Below, in pieces: positions 32,146 to 41,640 of a stretch of 64,000 nucleotides of DNA. Numbering within the stretch: the stretch's first letter is position 1; the number at the start of each line of letters is the position of its first letter. The stretch is from Arthrobacter_D sp015752045. GTDB lineage: Bacteria; Actinomycetota; Actinomycetes; Actinomycetales; Micrococcaceae. The position numbers were made by a program, and so were the translations under genes. Below the pieces are notes generated by a model. It had not been told where the DNA came from and made no database searches. It worked only from the letters and a program-made list of their open reading frames with translations. The stretch is from NCBI RefSeq assembly GCF_015752045.1, contig NZ_JADOUS010000011.1, positions 18,509 to 82,508 of the forward strand, in the 5' to 3' direction.

Positions 32146-33785
32146 TGCCCACGCCCCTGTCCACCGCCGCCACCCGCCTGGGTGACGCCGTGAAGAGCTT
32201 CACCATCGCCCAGCGCACCATCGCCATCATCGGCGTCGCCATGCTCGTGCTCGGCGGGATCGCGCTCACGTCCTGGCTCTCCAAGCCCTCCTACACCCCG
32301 CTGTTCTCGGGCCTGAGCGGTGAGGATGCCAGCACCATCGTCGACCAACTGCAGACCGATGGCGTGCCGTACGAGCTGACCCAGGGCGGCGGCACCATCC
32401 TCGTCCCCGAGACCGCGGTGTACGACCAGCGGATCAAGGCGGCCTCCGCGGGCCTGCCGTCCTCCTCCACCGGCGGCTACTCGCTGCTCGACGACATGGG
32501 GGTCACGTCCTCCGAGTTCCAGCAGTCCACCACCTATAAGCGGGCGCTCGAGGGAGAGCTCGCCGCGACGGTCTCCGCAATCGACGGCGTCAAGGCCGCG
32601 ACCGTCCGCCTCGCCGTCCCCGAGGACACCGTGTTCGTGGCCGAGCAGGGCAAGCCGACGGCGTCGGTCTTCGTGGAGACCGATCCGGGCGCCAGCCTCT
32701 CGAGCGACCAGGTGCAGGCGATCACGCACCTCACCTCCGCCTCGATCGACCGCATGGACGCCGCGGACGTGGCCGTGATCGACTCCGAGGGGCGGGTGCT
32801 GTCCGCGGTCGGCGTCGGCGCCACCGGCGGCAGCGACCAGCAGGCCTCGGACTACGAGCAGCGCATCCAGGCGTCCGTGCAGGCCATGCTCGACCGCGTG
32901 GTCGGGGTCGGCAACGCGACCGTCGCCGTGGCCGCGGACATGCAGCGTGAGAGCGCGGAGCGTGTCGAGGAGACCTTCACGACGCCCGAGAACGCGCCCG
33001 CACTCAACGAGTCCACCTCCACCGAGGCGTACGAGGGTGCCGGAGGCGGCCAGGCCGGCGTCCTCGGGCCGGACAACATCGCCGTGCCCGACGGCGGCGC
33101 CGAGGGTGACGGAACCTTCAACTCCGAGACGAGCACGCGCAACAACGCCGTGAACAAGACCACGGAGTCCACCACGGTGCCCGCCGGCGGCATCAACCGC
33201 CAGACCATCTCCGTCGCGGTGAACCGGGGTGCCACCGCGAACATGGACGTCGCCGCACTCACCGCGGTCGTCTCGAGTGCCGCCGGCGTGAATGCCGCCC
33301 GCGGCGACGTGGTGACGGTCGAGGAGCTGCCGTTCAGCGACGCCGGGGCCAACGCCGCGGCGGATGCCCTCGCGGAGGCGCAGGCGGCCGAGGCCGCGCA
33401 GCAGCGGGCGGACCTCATCCGGACGCTGTCCATCGTGGCGGCCATCCTGTTCGTCGCCATCGTGGCGCTCATCATCTACGCACGCCGCTCGCGCCGCCAG
33501 CGGCGCGAACCGCTCGACCTCGGCGAACTGCAGGGCGTCTACCCGGCGATCCCGGCGCCGAGCACACCCGCGATCGATCCCGCGGTGGCCGTCCTCGCCC
33601 CGCTGGAGCCGGCGCCGAACACCACCACGATCGACGTCGCCGCGGTGCAGGCTGCGCTGCAGGCGAGGGCCGTGGAATCCGACGTCGAACGCATGCGCGC
33701 GGACGTCGACGCCCTCGCCTCCCAGGATCCCGCGAAGACGGCGGAATTCCTGCGCAGCATGATGGATGACAGGCAGAGCGTATGA
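32145..33785 (+). CDS. fliF: Flagellar MS-ring protein FliF
   Basis: The 546-residue protein has two membrane helices, at about residues 26-46 and 427-446, flanking the periplasmic-side ring-building domains. PLFSGLSGEDASTIVDQLQTDG and the TVRLAVPEDTVF segment are typical FliF. The C-terminal cytoplasmic tail binds FliG. In a Gram-positive cell the ring lies in the single membrane. It overlaps fliG by 4 bases. Confidence 0.96.
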   Translation: MPTPLSTAATRLGDAVKSFTIAQRTIAIIGVAMLVLGGIALTSWLSKPSYTPLFSGLSGEDASTIVDQLQTDGVPYELTQGGGTILVPETAVYDQRIKAASAGLPSSSTGGYSLLDDMGVTSSEFQQSTTYKRALEGELAATVSAIDGVKAATVRLAVPEDTVFVAEQGKPTASVFVETDPGASLSSDQVQAITHLTSASIDRMDAADVAVIDSEGRVLSAVGVGATGGSDQQASDYEQRIQASVQAMLDRVVGVGNATVAVAADMQRESAERVEETFTTPENAPALNESTSTEAYEGAGGGQAGVLGPDNIAVPDGGAEGDGTFNSETSTRNNAVNKTTESTTVPAGGINRQTISVAVNRGATANMDVAALTAVVSSAAGVNAARGDVVTVEELPFSDAGANAAADALAEAQAAEAAQQRADLIRTLSIVAAILFVAIVALIIYARRSRRQRREPLDLGELQGVYPAIPAPSTPAIDPAVAVLAPLEPAPNTTTIDVAAVQAALQARAVESDVERMRADVDALASQDPAKTAEFLRSMMDDRQSV

Positions 33786-34804
33786 GCACCCTCGCACGCG
33801 CCGCCGTGACCGGGACGCAGAAGGCCGCCATGGTGCTCATGCAGCTCGACCAGCACCGGGCGGCGGAGGTCCTCAAGCAGATGTCCGAGGCCGAGGCCGA
33901 GGAGATCGTCGCGGAGATCGTCCGCCTGCGCCGGGTGGAACCAGCCGCTGCCGAAGAGGCTCTCGCGGAGTTCCACGAGCTCAGCACCAGCGGCCGACGC
34001 CGCACGCGCGGCGGCATGGACGTGGCCATCGGGCTCCTCCAGTCCTCCTTCGGCGCGGAACGCGCGGCGGGCGTGGTGGGGCGCCTGGCCTCGACTGCGG
34101 CCGGCAAGTCCTTCGAGTTCCTCGACAGCGTGGAACCCGGACAGATCCAGACCGTCCTCGAGGGCGAGCTGCCGCAGACCATCGCCCTGGTCCTCGCGCA
34201 CCTCAAACCCGAACGCGCGTCCACCGTCCTCGCCGCGCTGAACCAGGACACCGGCACCGACGTGGCGCAGTGCATCGCGACCATGGGCTCCGCGACCCCT
34301 GAGGCCGTGTCCATCGTGGCCGACACCATCAAGATCAGGGCGGGCGCCGTTGCGGCACCCCGCCAGGGTGCGACGGCGATCGGCGGCATCCAGCCCCTCG
34401 TGGACATCATCAACCGGGCGGACATCAGCACCGAACGCGCGCTGCTCGACGGCCTCGAGCTCCGCGACCCGGCGCTGGCCGAGGAGGTCCGCGCCCGCAT
34501 GCTGACCTTCGCGGACATCGTCAACCTCGAGCGCCGCGACGTCCAGCAGGTGCTCCGCGGTATCGATTCGGCCGTCCTCGCCCTGGCGATGAAGGGCGCC
34601 GCCGAGGCCGTGGTGACCGTGATCCGCTCCAACGTCTCCGAGCGCAACCGGGAGATCCTCGACGACGAGATCCGCGCCGTCGGGCCCGTCCGTATGTCGC
34701 AGGTCGAGGAAGCACGCGCCGAGGTGGTGCGTGCCATCCGCGATCTCGAGGCGCAGGGCACCATCACCATCCAGCGTGGGGACGAGGACGAATATGTCGA
34801 CTGA
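33782..34804 (+). CDS. fliG: Flagellar motor switch protein FliG
   Basis: The 340-residue rotor protein shows GTQKAAMVLMQLDQ (N-terminal domain binding FliF), the middle-domain EHPQ-like region here as EGELPQTIALVLAHLKPERAS, and the C-terminal torque helix region with MLTFADIVNLERRDVQQVLRGID. Charged residues for contact with MotA are kept in the C-terminal domain. It overlaps fliH by 11 bases. Confidence 0.96.
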   Translation: MSTLARAAVTGTQKAAMVLMQLDQHRAAEVLKQMSEAEAEEIVAEIVRLRRVEPAAAEEALAEFHELSTSGRRRTRGGMDVAIGLLQSSFGAERAAGVVGRLASTAAGKSFEFLDSVEPGQIQTVLEGELPQTIALVLAHLKPERASTVLAALNQDTGTDVAQCIATMGSATPEAVSIVADTIKIRAGAVAAPRQGATAIGGIQPLVDIINRADISTERALLDGLELRDPALAEEVRARMLTFADIVNLERRDVQQVLRGIDSAVLALAMKGAAEAVVTVIRSNVSERNREILDDEIRAVGPVRMSQVEEARAEVVRAIRDLEAQGTITIQRGDEDEYVD

Positions 34805-35399
34805 CGCCCTGACCCCCGTCGCCTTCCCGCGCCTGGGTCCCGGCTCGGGGCAGGCCGCGCACCACGCCGCCGTCGCCCAGGGCCACGCTGCGGGATACGC
34901 GGACGGGCTGGCGCTCGCCCGCGCCGAACTCGCCGAGCACCGTGCACGGCTCGACGCCGAGCATGCCGCCGCCCGTGCGCACGCGGAGGCCGTCCTCGCG
35001 CAGCGACTGCGGGTCCTCGACACGGCCGCGCGGGCGTTCGACACGCGGACCGCCCCGGTCCTCGACGAGGCCCGCACCCGCATCCTCGACGCCGCCATCG
35101 ACATCACCGAGGCCCTGCTCGGCCGCGCCCTCGAGGACGGCCCGTCCTCGGCGCGTGCCGCCGTCGCACGCGCCCTCCGGGGGGCGGACGGCGAGGAGGT
35201 GCGCGCCGTACGCCTGCACCCCGCGGACCTGGCCGTGCTCGCCCCGGGTGACACGCCGGTCGGCGTGCAGCTGGTGCCCGATGCCTCCCTCCGGCGCGGG
35301 GATGCCGTCGCCGAGTGCCCGGACGGTCATGTGGATGCGCGCCTGGGCACGGCGCTCGCCCGCGTGCGCTCCGCCCTGGCCGCCGGGGGTGCGGCATGA
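34794..35399 (+). CDS. fliH: Flagellar export ATPase regulator FliH
   Basis: About 201 residues starting at the ATG inside the end of fliG (MSTDALTPVAF). It has an Ala/Arg-rich helical stretch with GHAAGYADGLALARAELAEHRARL, the GxxxG-rich region of FliH, and a C-terminal domain for FliI binding. Similarity is low, as is usual for this family, so the call relies strongly on its place between fliG and fliI. It overlaps fliI by 4 bases. Confidence 0.88.
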   Translation: MSTDALTPVAFPRLGPGSGQAAHHAAVAQGHAAGYADGLALARAELAEHRARLDAEHAAARAHAEAVLAQRLRVLDTAARAFDTRTAPVLDEARTRILDAAIDITEALLGRALEDGPSSARAAVARALRGADGEEVRAVRLHPADLAVLAPGDTPVGVQLVPDASLRRGDAVAECPDGHVDARLGTALARVRSALAAGGAA

Positions 35400-36724
35400 G
35401 CCTCACGATCCAGGACGCCGTGGGCCACGCACTCGCCGCCGCCGCGCCCCAGCGGTTCGGCAGGGTCGCCTCCGTCGTGGGACTCGGCGTCGACGTCGTC
35501 GGCCTCGACTGCGCCATCGGGGACGTCGTCACCATCGGTGATCCCGCGGCCGGCACCGGAACCGTCGACGCCGAGGTGGTCGCCGCCTCGCTCACCGGGC
35601 TGCGCTGCATGCCGTACGCCCACCTCGCCGGGATCCAGGCGGGAGCAAGCGTGCGCTCCCACGGGGGACCGCTGCTCGTTCCGGTGGGGCCGGGCCTGCT
35701 CGGCCGCGTGCTCGACGGCGTGGGCCGGCCCATCGACGGGCGCGGCCCGCTCACCGACGTCGCGTGGGTATCGCTGGGCAACACCCCGCCACCGGCACTG
35801 GCACGCACCCGCATCACCGAACCCCTCCAGCTCGGCGTGCGGGTGATGGATACGCTCACCACCGTGGGACGCGGACAGCGCATGGGCCTGTTCGCCGGGT
35901 CCGGGGTCGGCAAGTCCTCGCTCCTGTCGATGATCGCCCGCGGCACGGACGCCGCCGTCTCGGTGATCGCGCTCGTGGGTGAGCGCGGCCGCGAGGTCCG
36001 GGACTTCCTGGAGGACGATCTCGGTCCCGAGGGCCTGGCCCGGTCGATCGTGGTGGTCTCGACGTCGGACGAGCCGGCGCTCCTGCGCCTGCGCGCGGCG
36101 TTCGTGGCCACGCGGATCGCCGAGTCGTTCCGCGACGGCGGCGCCGACGTCATGCTCATGATGGACTCGCTCACCCGCGTCGCGATGGCGCAGCGCGAGA
36201 TCGGCCTCAGTGTCGGAGAGCCTCCCGCCACCCGCGGCTACCCGCCGTCCACCTTCTCCCTGCTCGCCCAGCTCCTCGAACGTGCGGGGACCGGCGCGTC
36301 CGGCTCCGTGACCGGCATGTACACCGTGCTCGTGGACGGCGACGACCACAACGAGCCCGTCGCCGATGCCGCGCGGTCCATCCTCGACGGGCACGTGGTG
36401 CTCGACCGCAAGCTCGCCGTCGCGGGGCACTTCCCGTCGATCGACCCGCTGGCCTCGATCTCCCGCGTGGCGTCCCGCGTCACTACCCGCGAGCAGGCGG
36501 CCGTCGCCGGCGTGCTGCGCAGGACGCTCGCAGCGCGGAAGGCCGCCCAGGACCTGATCGACGTCGGCGCGTACGCCCGCGGGTCGAATCCGCTGGTGGA
36601 CGCCGCCCTGAACCACGAGGCCGGGATCAACGCGTTCCTGCAGCAGCGGATGGACGAGCAGACCCCGTTCGACGACGCCTGGAACCGCCTGGCGCACCTC
36701 ACGGCATCGATGGGAGTCTCCTGA
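35396..36724 (+). CDS. fliI: Flagellum-specific export ATPase FliI
   Basis: The 442-residue F1-beta-like ATPase carries the Walker A motif in FAGSGVGKSSLL (about residue 165-176) and the Walker B strand VMLMMDSLTR (about 250-260). Also present are GERGREVRDF and the family motif GEPPATRGYPPS. It energises loading of export substrates together with FliH and FliJ. ATG overlaps the fliH TGA; the longer open frame upstream is not used. Confidence 0.97.
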   Translation: MSLTIQDAVGHALAAAAPQRFGRVASVVGLGVDVVGLDCAIGDVVTIGDPAAGTGTVDAEVVAASLTGLRCMPYAHLAGIQAGASVRSHGGPLLVPVGPGLLGRVLDGVGRPIDGRGPLTDVAWVSLGNTPPPALARTRITEPLQLGVRVMDTLTTVGRGQRMGLFAGSGVGKSSLLSMIARGTDAAVSVIALVGERGREVRDFLEDDLGPEGLARSIVVVSTSDEPALLRLRAAFVATRIAESFRDGGADVMLMMDSLTRVAMAQREIGLSVGEPPATRGYPPSTFSLLAQLLERAGTGASGSVTGMYTVLVDGDDHNEPVADAARSILDGHVVLDRKLAVAGHFPSIDPLASISRVASRVTTREQAAVAGVLRRTLAARKAAQDLIDVGAYARGSNPLVDAALNHEAGINAFLQQRMDEQTPFDDAWNRLAHLTASMGVS

Positions 36725-37158
36725 TGGCACGACAGTTCCCCCTCGCGGGCCTGCTCCGGCTGCGCCAGCTGCGCGAGGAAGAGGCCGCGGGATCCCTGGC
36801 GGCAGCGAACGAGCGGCTCCGGGCGTCACGTACCCGCACCGACATCCTGAGCGACGCCCTCGACGGCACGGACATCAGCCCCGCCGGCTCCGCGTCGCTG
36901 TACGCGGTGGCCGCGGCCCGGGCTTCGGCACGCAGCATGTTCGCCGACCTGCACGCCCTCGAGGAGCAGTTGCGGGGTGAGCAGGGCCGCGCACAGGACC
37001 AGTACCGTGCTGCACGCGCGGCGACCATGGGCCTCGAGAAACTCGAGGACCGCCATCGGGACACGGAGGCCACGGCGCTGATCGGCGCCGAGCAGCGTGT
37101 CCTCGACGAACTCGCCTCGGTCAGCAGTGCCCGGCGCAATGTAGAGGAGAGACCATGA
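36724..37158 (+). CDS. fliJ: Flagellar export protein FliJ
   Basis: The 144-residue protein is predicted as one long antiparallel coiled coil with many Glu/Arg/Ala residues. The N-terminus (FPLAGLLRLRQLREEEAAG) is FliJ-like. It is the stalk of the export ATPase and recycles chaperones. Identification rests on the coiled coil and the position after fliI. It overlaps both neighbours by 1-4 bases. Confidence 0.88.
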   Translation: MARQFPLAGLLRLRQLREEEAAGSLAAANERLRASRTRTDILSDALDGTDISPAGSASLYAVAAARASARSMFADLHALEEQLRGEQGRAQDQYRAARAATMGLEKLEDRHRDTEATALIGAEQRVLDELASVSSARRNVEERP

Positions 37159-37949
37159 CGATCACCGACGCGGTGGGCCGCATCCAGCAGATCCAGTCCA
37201 CCCTGACCATGCTCGCCGCCCCGGCGGCGCGGGCGCAGGCCGGCACGGCAGCGACGACGACGGCCACATCCTCGGCGGGTTCGCCGAAGGCGGCGGCGAG
37301 TACCTCCGCGGACCTGTTCGCCGACGCACTCGCAGGCGTTTCAGGTGCTTCAGGTGCATCCGGCGGAAGTGTGCCCACGGAGTCCGCCGATGCGGCGCCT
37401 GCGGTTGCACCCGTTGGCGGGTCCCCGGCGCCCGTCGCTGGAGCGGGTACAGCTCCGGTTCCCGTTCCGGCCTCGGCGGACGCGGCCCGGCTGATCGAGG
37501 CCGCGCGGTCCTACGAGGGCATCCCGTACGTGTGGGGCGGCACCGACCCGGCGTCCGGCCTCGACTGCTCGGGATTCGTGCAGCGTGCGTATGCGGACAT
37601 CGGCATCCAGATCCCGCGCGTGACCTGGGACCAGATGAACGCCGGCACCCAGGTTCCGTCGCTCGCCGAGGCCCAGCCCGGCGACCTGCTGTTCAGCCTC
37701 GAGGGCGGCCACGTGTCCATGTACCTCGGGGGAGGCAAGGCGATCGATGCCCCGCAGCCCGGCAAGACCGTCGCGGTCCGGGACATGTGGGAGACCGACG
37801 CGAACATCACCACGATCCGCCGCATCCTGCCCGCGGATCCCGCCGGAGCTGCCTCCGTGGCGGCGCCGGTGGTCGCCACGGAGGCAACTCCGGAGACGGC
37901 GGACGCAGCCTATGCCCAGGCGGCCTTCCTCGCGAGCATGGCACGATGA
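37155..37949 (+). CDS. NlpC/P60 peptidoglycan endopeptidase in the flagellar operon
   Basis: The 264-residue protein has an N-terminal helical, Ala-rich part without a classical signal peptide and a C-terminal NlpC/P60 domain. Catalytic Cys138 is in LDCSGFVQRAY and His186 in GGHVSMYLG. GIPYVWGGTDP is the family entry motif. It probably opens the thick cell wall for the rod, taking the place of the muramidase domain of FlgJ. Lack of a Sec signal suggests export through the flagellar system. It overlaps fliJ and fliK by 4 bases. Confidence 0.88.
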   Translation: MTITDAVGRIQQIQSTLTMLAAPAARAQAGTAATTTATSSAGSPKAAASTSADLFADALAGVSGASGASGGSVPTESADAAPAVAPVGGSPAPVAGAGTAPVPVPASADAARLIEAARSYEGIPYVWGGTDPASGLDCSGFVQRAYADIGIQIPRVTWDQMNAGTQVPSLAEAQPGDLLFSLEGGHVSMYLGGGKAIDAPQPGKTVAVRDMWETDANITTIRRILPADPAGAASVAAPVVATEATPETADAAYAQAAFLASMAR

Positions 37950-39607
37950 CCCCCGTGCAGGGGCTGCCTGCGGCAGCCGTTCCGCGTGCGGCAGCGGATC
38001 CGGCGCGTCCGGGTGGCCGTCCCCGTGACACGGACTCGTCGGCATCCTTCGGTGATCTGTACCGGACGCACGTGGGGGAGCGTCCGGGCGGGCGAAGGGT
38101 CGGCGGCGGTGTCGGTCCGGTTGTCGGCGGTATCGGCGGTGTCGGCGGTGTCGCTGGTCGTGCGGCGGACCGCGGCCCCGGTGCTGCTGCCGGCGGTGCC
38201 GCGGCTCGTGCGGCGGACCGTGGTTCCGGCGCTGTTGTCGGCGGTGTCGCTGGTCGTGCGGCTGACCGCGGTTCCGATGGTGTCGCCGAGCGTGCTGCCG
38301 GCCGTAGCCCCGGCTCGACGGCTGACCGTGGTACGAACCCCGCGGTTCGGGACAGGTCCGGCCCGCCCGCGGAGCGCACCGAGCGCACGAAGCACATGGA
38401 TCGTGGGGTTGTCGCTGGTGCCGACCGGGCGACCGACCTCGCCGCGGGCGCCGCCGATCGCAGCGCCCCTCATCACATCCGGCGCGACGTCCCGGATGCC
38501 GTGCAGCCTGCGTCCGTCACGGCGCCCGACCCGACGTCGAGCGTCGCCTCCGCCTCGGCAACGACCCCCCTGGTATCCGGGCACGAGGGCGGACCGGCCA
38601 CCCAGACACCCTCCGGCTCTCCGGCCCTTCCCGCCGGCGATGCGGCCACCGTCGCCGTCGCCCCGGCAGCCGCACCGGCTCCTCCCGCCTACTCCGACGC
38701 GGCGGAGGGGTCGGCACCCCTTGCGTCGGCAAGCCCGGACGCGGGAATCGGGGCGGCCACGGACATCGCTGCAGCGTCGGCGGGCGCGGAGACCGGGGAG
38801 CCCCCGGCAGCCACCGACACCGGGGCAGTGCGGCCCGGTACCGCCGCCGCGGCGACGTCGGGCCTTCCGTCCGTGGACTCCACCGGCACGGGCGCCGTGG
38901 CTGCTCCTCCCGGTCCTGCCGTCGCGGCGGACGGCGCCGTGCCTGCATCGGCTCCGACGCCCGAGGCGACAGCACCCGCAGCAGAGGCCGGCACGCTGGA
39001 TGCCGCCGATCCGGGCACGTCGAACCCCGTGGATCCCGGCACGCCGGCCCCGGCCGACAACAAGACGGCCGAGCAGCCCGGCGCCGCGTCGCAGCCCGCA
39101 CCCGGACGCGTCGATCTGCCGGCGCCCGTGCCGGCATCCGCAGGGGCCGTCGTCGGACCTGCCGATACGGCAGTGGCGCCGGCCCGCCAGGCCGCCGCGC
39201 CACTGCCCCAGCAACTCGGCGGCCACGCGTTCGCGCTCGCCCAGTCCGCGGCCGACGCCCCGGGCGGGACGAGCACCATCACCGTCACCGTCGCACCCGA
39301 CGATCTCGGTCCCATCACCATCCGCGCCAGCTTCGCCGCGGACGGAACCCGGCTCGAGTTCTTCTCCTCCACGGACGGCGGACGCGAGGCCCTCAAGCAG
39401 GCGCTGCCCGACCTGCGGCGCGAGGCGTCGTCGTCGGGCCTGTCCGCATCGCTCGACCTCGGGACCGGCACGCCGGAGGACCGCAGGGACGGACGGCGTG
39501 ACCAGCAGTCCGATTCCGTCCCCACGGCGGTCCACCGACCCGTGCCGGACACCTCCTGGACCCCGAGCCCCACCGCCGGCTCCTCCACCCTCGACCTCTT
39601 CGCCTGA
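37946..39607 (+). CDS. fliK: Flagellar hook-length control protein FliK
   Basis: The 553-residue protein is mostly low-complexity Ala/Pro/Gly/Thr, as expected for a secreted molecular ruler. The C-terminal hook-length domain (about 430-510) has ITVTVAPDDLGPITIRASF and a GREALKQALPDLRREA helix. Residues 69-115 hold three copies of a 16-residue repeat (VAGRAADRGPGAAAGG and variants), each 48 bp. The ATG overlaps the preceding TGA; the frame continues open upstream but there only shadows the endopeptidase. flgD follows after 14 bases. Confidence 0.88.
   Translation: MTPVQGLPAAAVPRAAADPARPGGRPRDTDSSASFGDLYRTHVGERPGGRRVGGGVGPVVGGIGGVGGVAGRAADRGPGAAAGGAAARAADRGSGAVVGGVAGRAADRGSDGVAERAAGRSPGSTADRGTNPAVRDRSGPPAERTERTKHMDRGVVAGADRATDLAAGAADRSAPHHIRRDVPDAVQPASVTAPDPTSSVASASATTPLVSGHEGGPATQTPSGSPALPAGDAATVAVAPAAAPAPPAYSDAAEGSAPLASASPDAGIGAATDIAAASAGAETGEPPAATDTGAVRPGTAAAATSGLPSVDSTGTGAVAAPPGPAVAADGAVPASAPTPEATAPAAEAGTLDAADPGTSNPVDPGTPAPADNKTAEQPGAASQPAPGRVDLPAPVPASAGAVVGPADTAVAPARQAAAPLPQQLGGHAFALAQSAADAPGGTSTITVTVAPDDLGPITIRASFAADGTRLEFFSSTDGGREALKQALPDLRREASSSGLSASLDLGTGTPEDRRDGRRDQQSDSVPTAVHRPVPDTSWTPSPTAGSSTLDLFA
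38150..38293 (+). repeat. Three tandem 48-bp repeats inside fliK
   Basis: Units start at 38150, 38198 and 38246. They encode RAADRG-centred 16-residue segments with substitutions mostly in the Gly/Ala/Val positions. The repeats lie in the N-terminal ruler part and stay in frame, so unit gain or loss would change the protein length in 16-residue steps. Confidence 0.75.
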
Positions 39608-39621
39608 CCCGGAAGGACACC

Positions 39622-40062
39622 ATGCCCATCGATCCGGTCGCGTCCGCGACCTTCGCCCCCACCGAGACCCCTGCTCCGGGGACCCGGAAGCAGGCCATGG
39701 ACTCCGAAGTGTTCATGTCCCTGCTCGTCAGTCAGCTCCGCAACCAGGATCCCAGTGCCCCCATGGACACCAACCAGATGATCGCGCAGACAACGCAGCT
39801 GGCCATGATGGAGAAGATCACGCAGATGACCGGTGTCAGCGAGGAGAACTTCCACCTCCAGATGCGATCCTCGGCGGCCGCGCTGATCGGCAACGAGGTC
39901 TCCTACACGGGGGTGGACGGCGTCGAGGCCCGCGGCCTGGCGACCGCCGTCTCCTACAGCGGCCCCGTCCCCACCGTCACCATCGGCGGGAAGAGCATCG
40001 CCCTCGACCTCGTGTCCGGTGTGGGCACCCTCCCCACACCAACGCCCGCACCCGCTTCCTGA
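39622..40062 (+). CDS. flgD: Flagellar hook assembly protein FlgD
   Basis: The 146-residue scaffold protein shows SEVFMSLLVSQLRNQDPSAPMD and TQLAMMEKITQM, the conserved N-terminal block of FlgD. The C-terminal Tudor/FN3 pair of proteobacterial FlgD is missing, as in the short Gram-positive form. It caps the growing hook. A GGAAGG lies 8 bases upstream of the ATG. Confidence 0.94.
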   Translation: MPIDPVASATFAPTETPAPGTRKQAMDSEVFMSLLVSQLRNQDPSAPMDTNQMIAQTTQLAMMEKITQMTGVSEENFHLQMRSSAAALIGNEVSYTGVDGVEARGLATAVSYSGPVPTVTIGGKSIALDLVSGVGTLPTPTPAPAS

Positions 40063-40113
40063 CCCCGCACTCCACGCCCTGATCCGCCCGCTCCGCTTCC
40101 GAAAGGCATCATC

Positions 40114-41286
40114 ATGCTGCGCTCGCTCTACTCCGGCATCTCGGGTCTCCGCTCCCACCAGACCATGCTCGACGTCACCGGCAACAACATCGCCAACGTC
40201 AACACGACGGGTTTCAAGGCGTCCGCCACCCAGTTCCAGGACACGCTGTCCCAGCTGACGCAGGGCGCCGGTGCCCCGCAGGAAGCCCTCGGCGGCACCA
40301 ACCCGGCCCAGGTGGGCCTCGGCGTGCAGGTGGCCGGGATCATCACCAACTTCTCGCAGGGCTCCACGCAGGCGACGGGCCGGGCGACGGACATGATGAT
40401 CTCCGGTGACGGCTTCTTCATCACGCGTAACGGCGGCGAGACGCTCTACACCCGCGCCGGCGCGTTCTCGCCGGACTCCGAAGGGCGCCTCGTCACGCCT
40501 GACGGCTCGCTCGTCCAGGGCTGGCCTGCCGACAACGGCGTCGTCCAGCAGGGCGGCGCCGTCGGCGACCTGCGCATGCCCAAGGGTGTGGTCTCGCCGG
40601 CACAGGCGACGACGACGGCGCGCGTCACCGGGAACCTGCCCTCCGACGCCGCCGTCGGCACCGAGGTCCTGCAGGAACGGGTGGTCTACGGCGCGGATGG
40701 CGCTGCTCGCGACCTCACCCTGACCTTCACCCGCTCGGCCACGGGCTGGACCGTCGCAGGCCAGGATGAGAACGGGGCCGCGGGCGCCACCGAGCTCCTG
40801 CTCCCCAATGGCCAGGCCGCGCCCGGCTCCTCGGTCACGGTGGGAGGCATCACCGTGGACCTCTCCGCCGTCACCGGTTTCGCCCAGCTCAAGACCGTCT
40901 CCATCTCCGAGAGTGACGGCCGCACGGCCGGTACGCTCGAATCCTTCACCGTCGGCCCGGATGGCACCCTGGTGGGCGCCTTCAGCAACGGCAGTCGGCA
41001 GCCGCTCGGCCGGGTCGCGCTCGCAGGCTTCGTCAACCCGGCGGGCCTCGAGAAGGCCGGCGGTTCGTCCTACCGGGCGACGGCGAACTCGGGTGTGGCC
41101 GAGATCGGCGCGGCCGGCGCCAACGGTCTCGGATCGCTCGACGCCGGGAGCCTGGAGATGTCCAATGTGGACCTCTCGCAGGAGTTCACCAACCTGATCG
41201 TCGCGCAGCGTGGCTTCCAGGCGAACGCGCGCATCATCACGACGTCGGACGAGGTGCTCCAGGAGCTCACGAACCTCAAGCGCTGA
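40114..41286 (+). CDS. flgE: Flagellar hook protein FlgE
   Basis: The 390-residue protein has the hook/rod N-terminal motif (MLRSLYSGISGLRSHQTMLDVTGNNIANVNTTGFKAS), a middle beta-rich domain and the C-terminal coil with LIVAQRGFQANARIITTSDEVLQELTNLKR. It is the last gene of the flgB operon and a 16-bp hairpin follows. No separate flgF or flgG was found in the window. Confidence 0.96.
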   Translation: MLRSLYSGISGLRSHQTMLDVTGNNIANVNTTGFKASATQFQDTLSQLTQGAGAPQEALGGTNPAQVGLGVQVAGIITNFSQGSTQATGRATDMMISGDGFFITRNGGETLYTRAGAFSPDSEGRLVTPDGSLVQGWPADNGVVQQGGAVGDLRMPKGVVSPAQATTTARVTGNLPSDAAVGTEVLQERVVYGADGAARDLTLTFTRSATGWTVAGQDENGAAGATELLLPNGQAAPGSSVTVGGITVDLSAVTGFAQLKTVSISESDGRTAGTLESFTVGPDGTLVGAFSNGSRQPLGRVALAGFVNPAGLEKAGGSSYRATANSGVAEIGAAGANGLGSLDAGSLEMSNVDLSQEFTNLIVAQRGFQANARIITTSDEVLQELTNLKR

Positions 41287-41640
41287 TATCGAGGAACTTT
41301 GTGCGGTCTCCTAGTCGCCTGGAAATTCCTGAGGGCTACTGCATAATCCCGGAGCAGATGCTGTCTCCGTGAGGGCAGCATCTGCTCCGGGATCAGTTGG
41401 CGCCGCACCACTCATCCAGTCGCTTCCTCAAGCCACTCCCACGCAAGGATGACCTCAGGAACTGTCTCGCAAGCGTCCTCGCAATCGCGCAAAGGCACTC
41501 TTTCTTAGGAGACAGGACAGCAGGGCATAGGAGAAGCGATAGCACTAGGGAACTGGAAGGGTCTCGTCCTGCGGGTCCGCGAAACTGCCAGAAGAAGGGG
41601 ATTCCTCGGGGTTGAAACCGGTCGGTGGAGGATGCTCCAG
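41287..41640. other. Gene-free stretch after flgE
   Basis: These 354 bases hold the terminator at 41348-41391. The rest (41392-41640) shows no coding frame with a ribosome site, no tRNA and no repeat that I can recognise. It marks the left edge of the non-flagellar block inserted in the flagellar cluster. Confidence 0.6.
41348..41391 (+). terminator. Hairpin terminator of the flgB-flgE operon
   Basis: A 16-bp perfect stem (CCCGGAGCAGATGCTG, 41348-41363, with 41376-41391) encloses a 12-nt loop, 61 bases past the flgE stop. Confidence 0.8.

Noticed and set aside
41533..41540. GCGATAGC upstream of the region right of flgE
   Set aside because: It differs from the CCGATAG core, has no -35 partner and no gene starts downstream on that strand.
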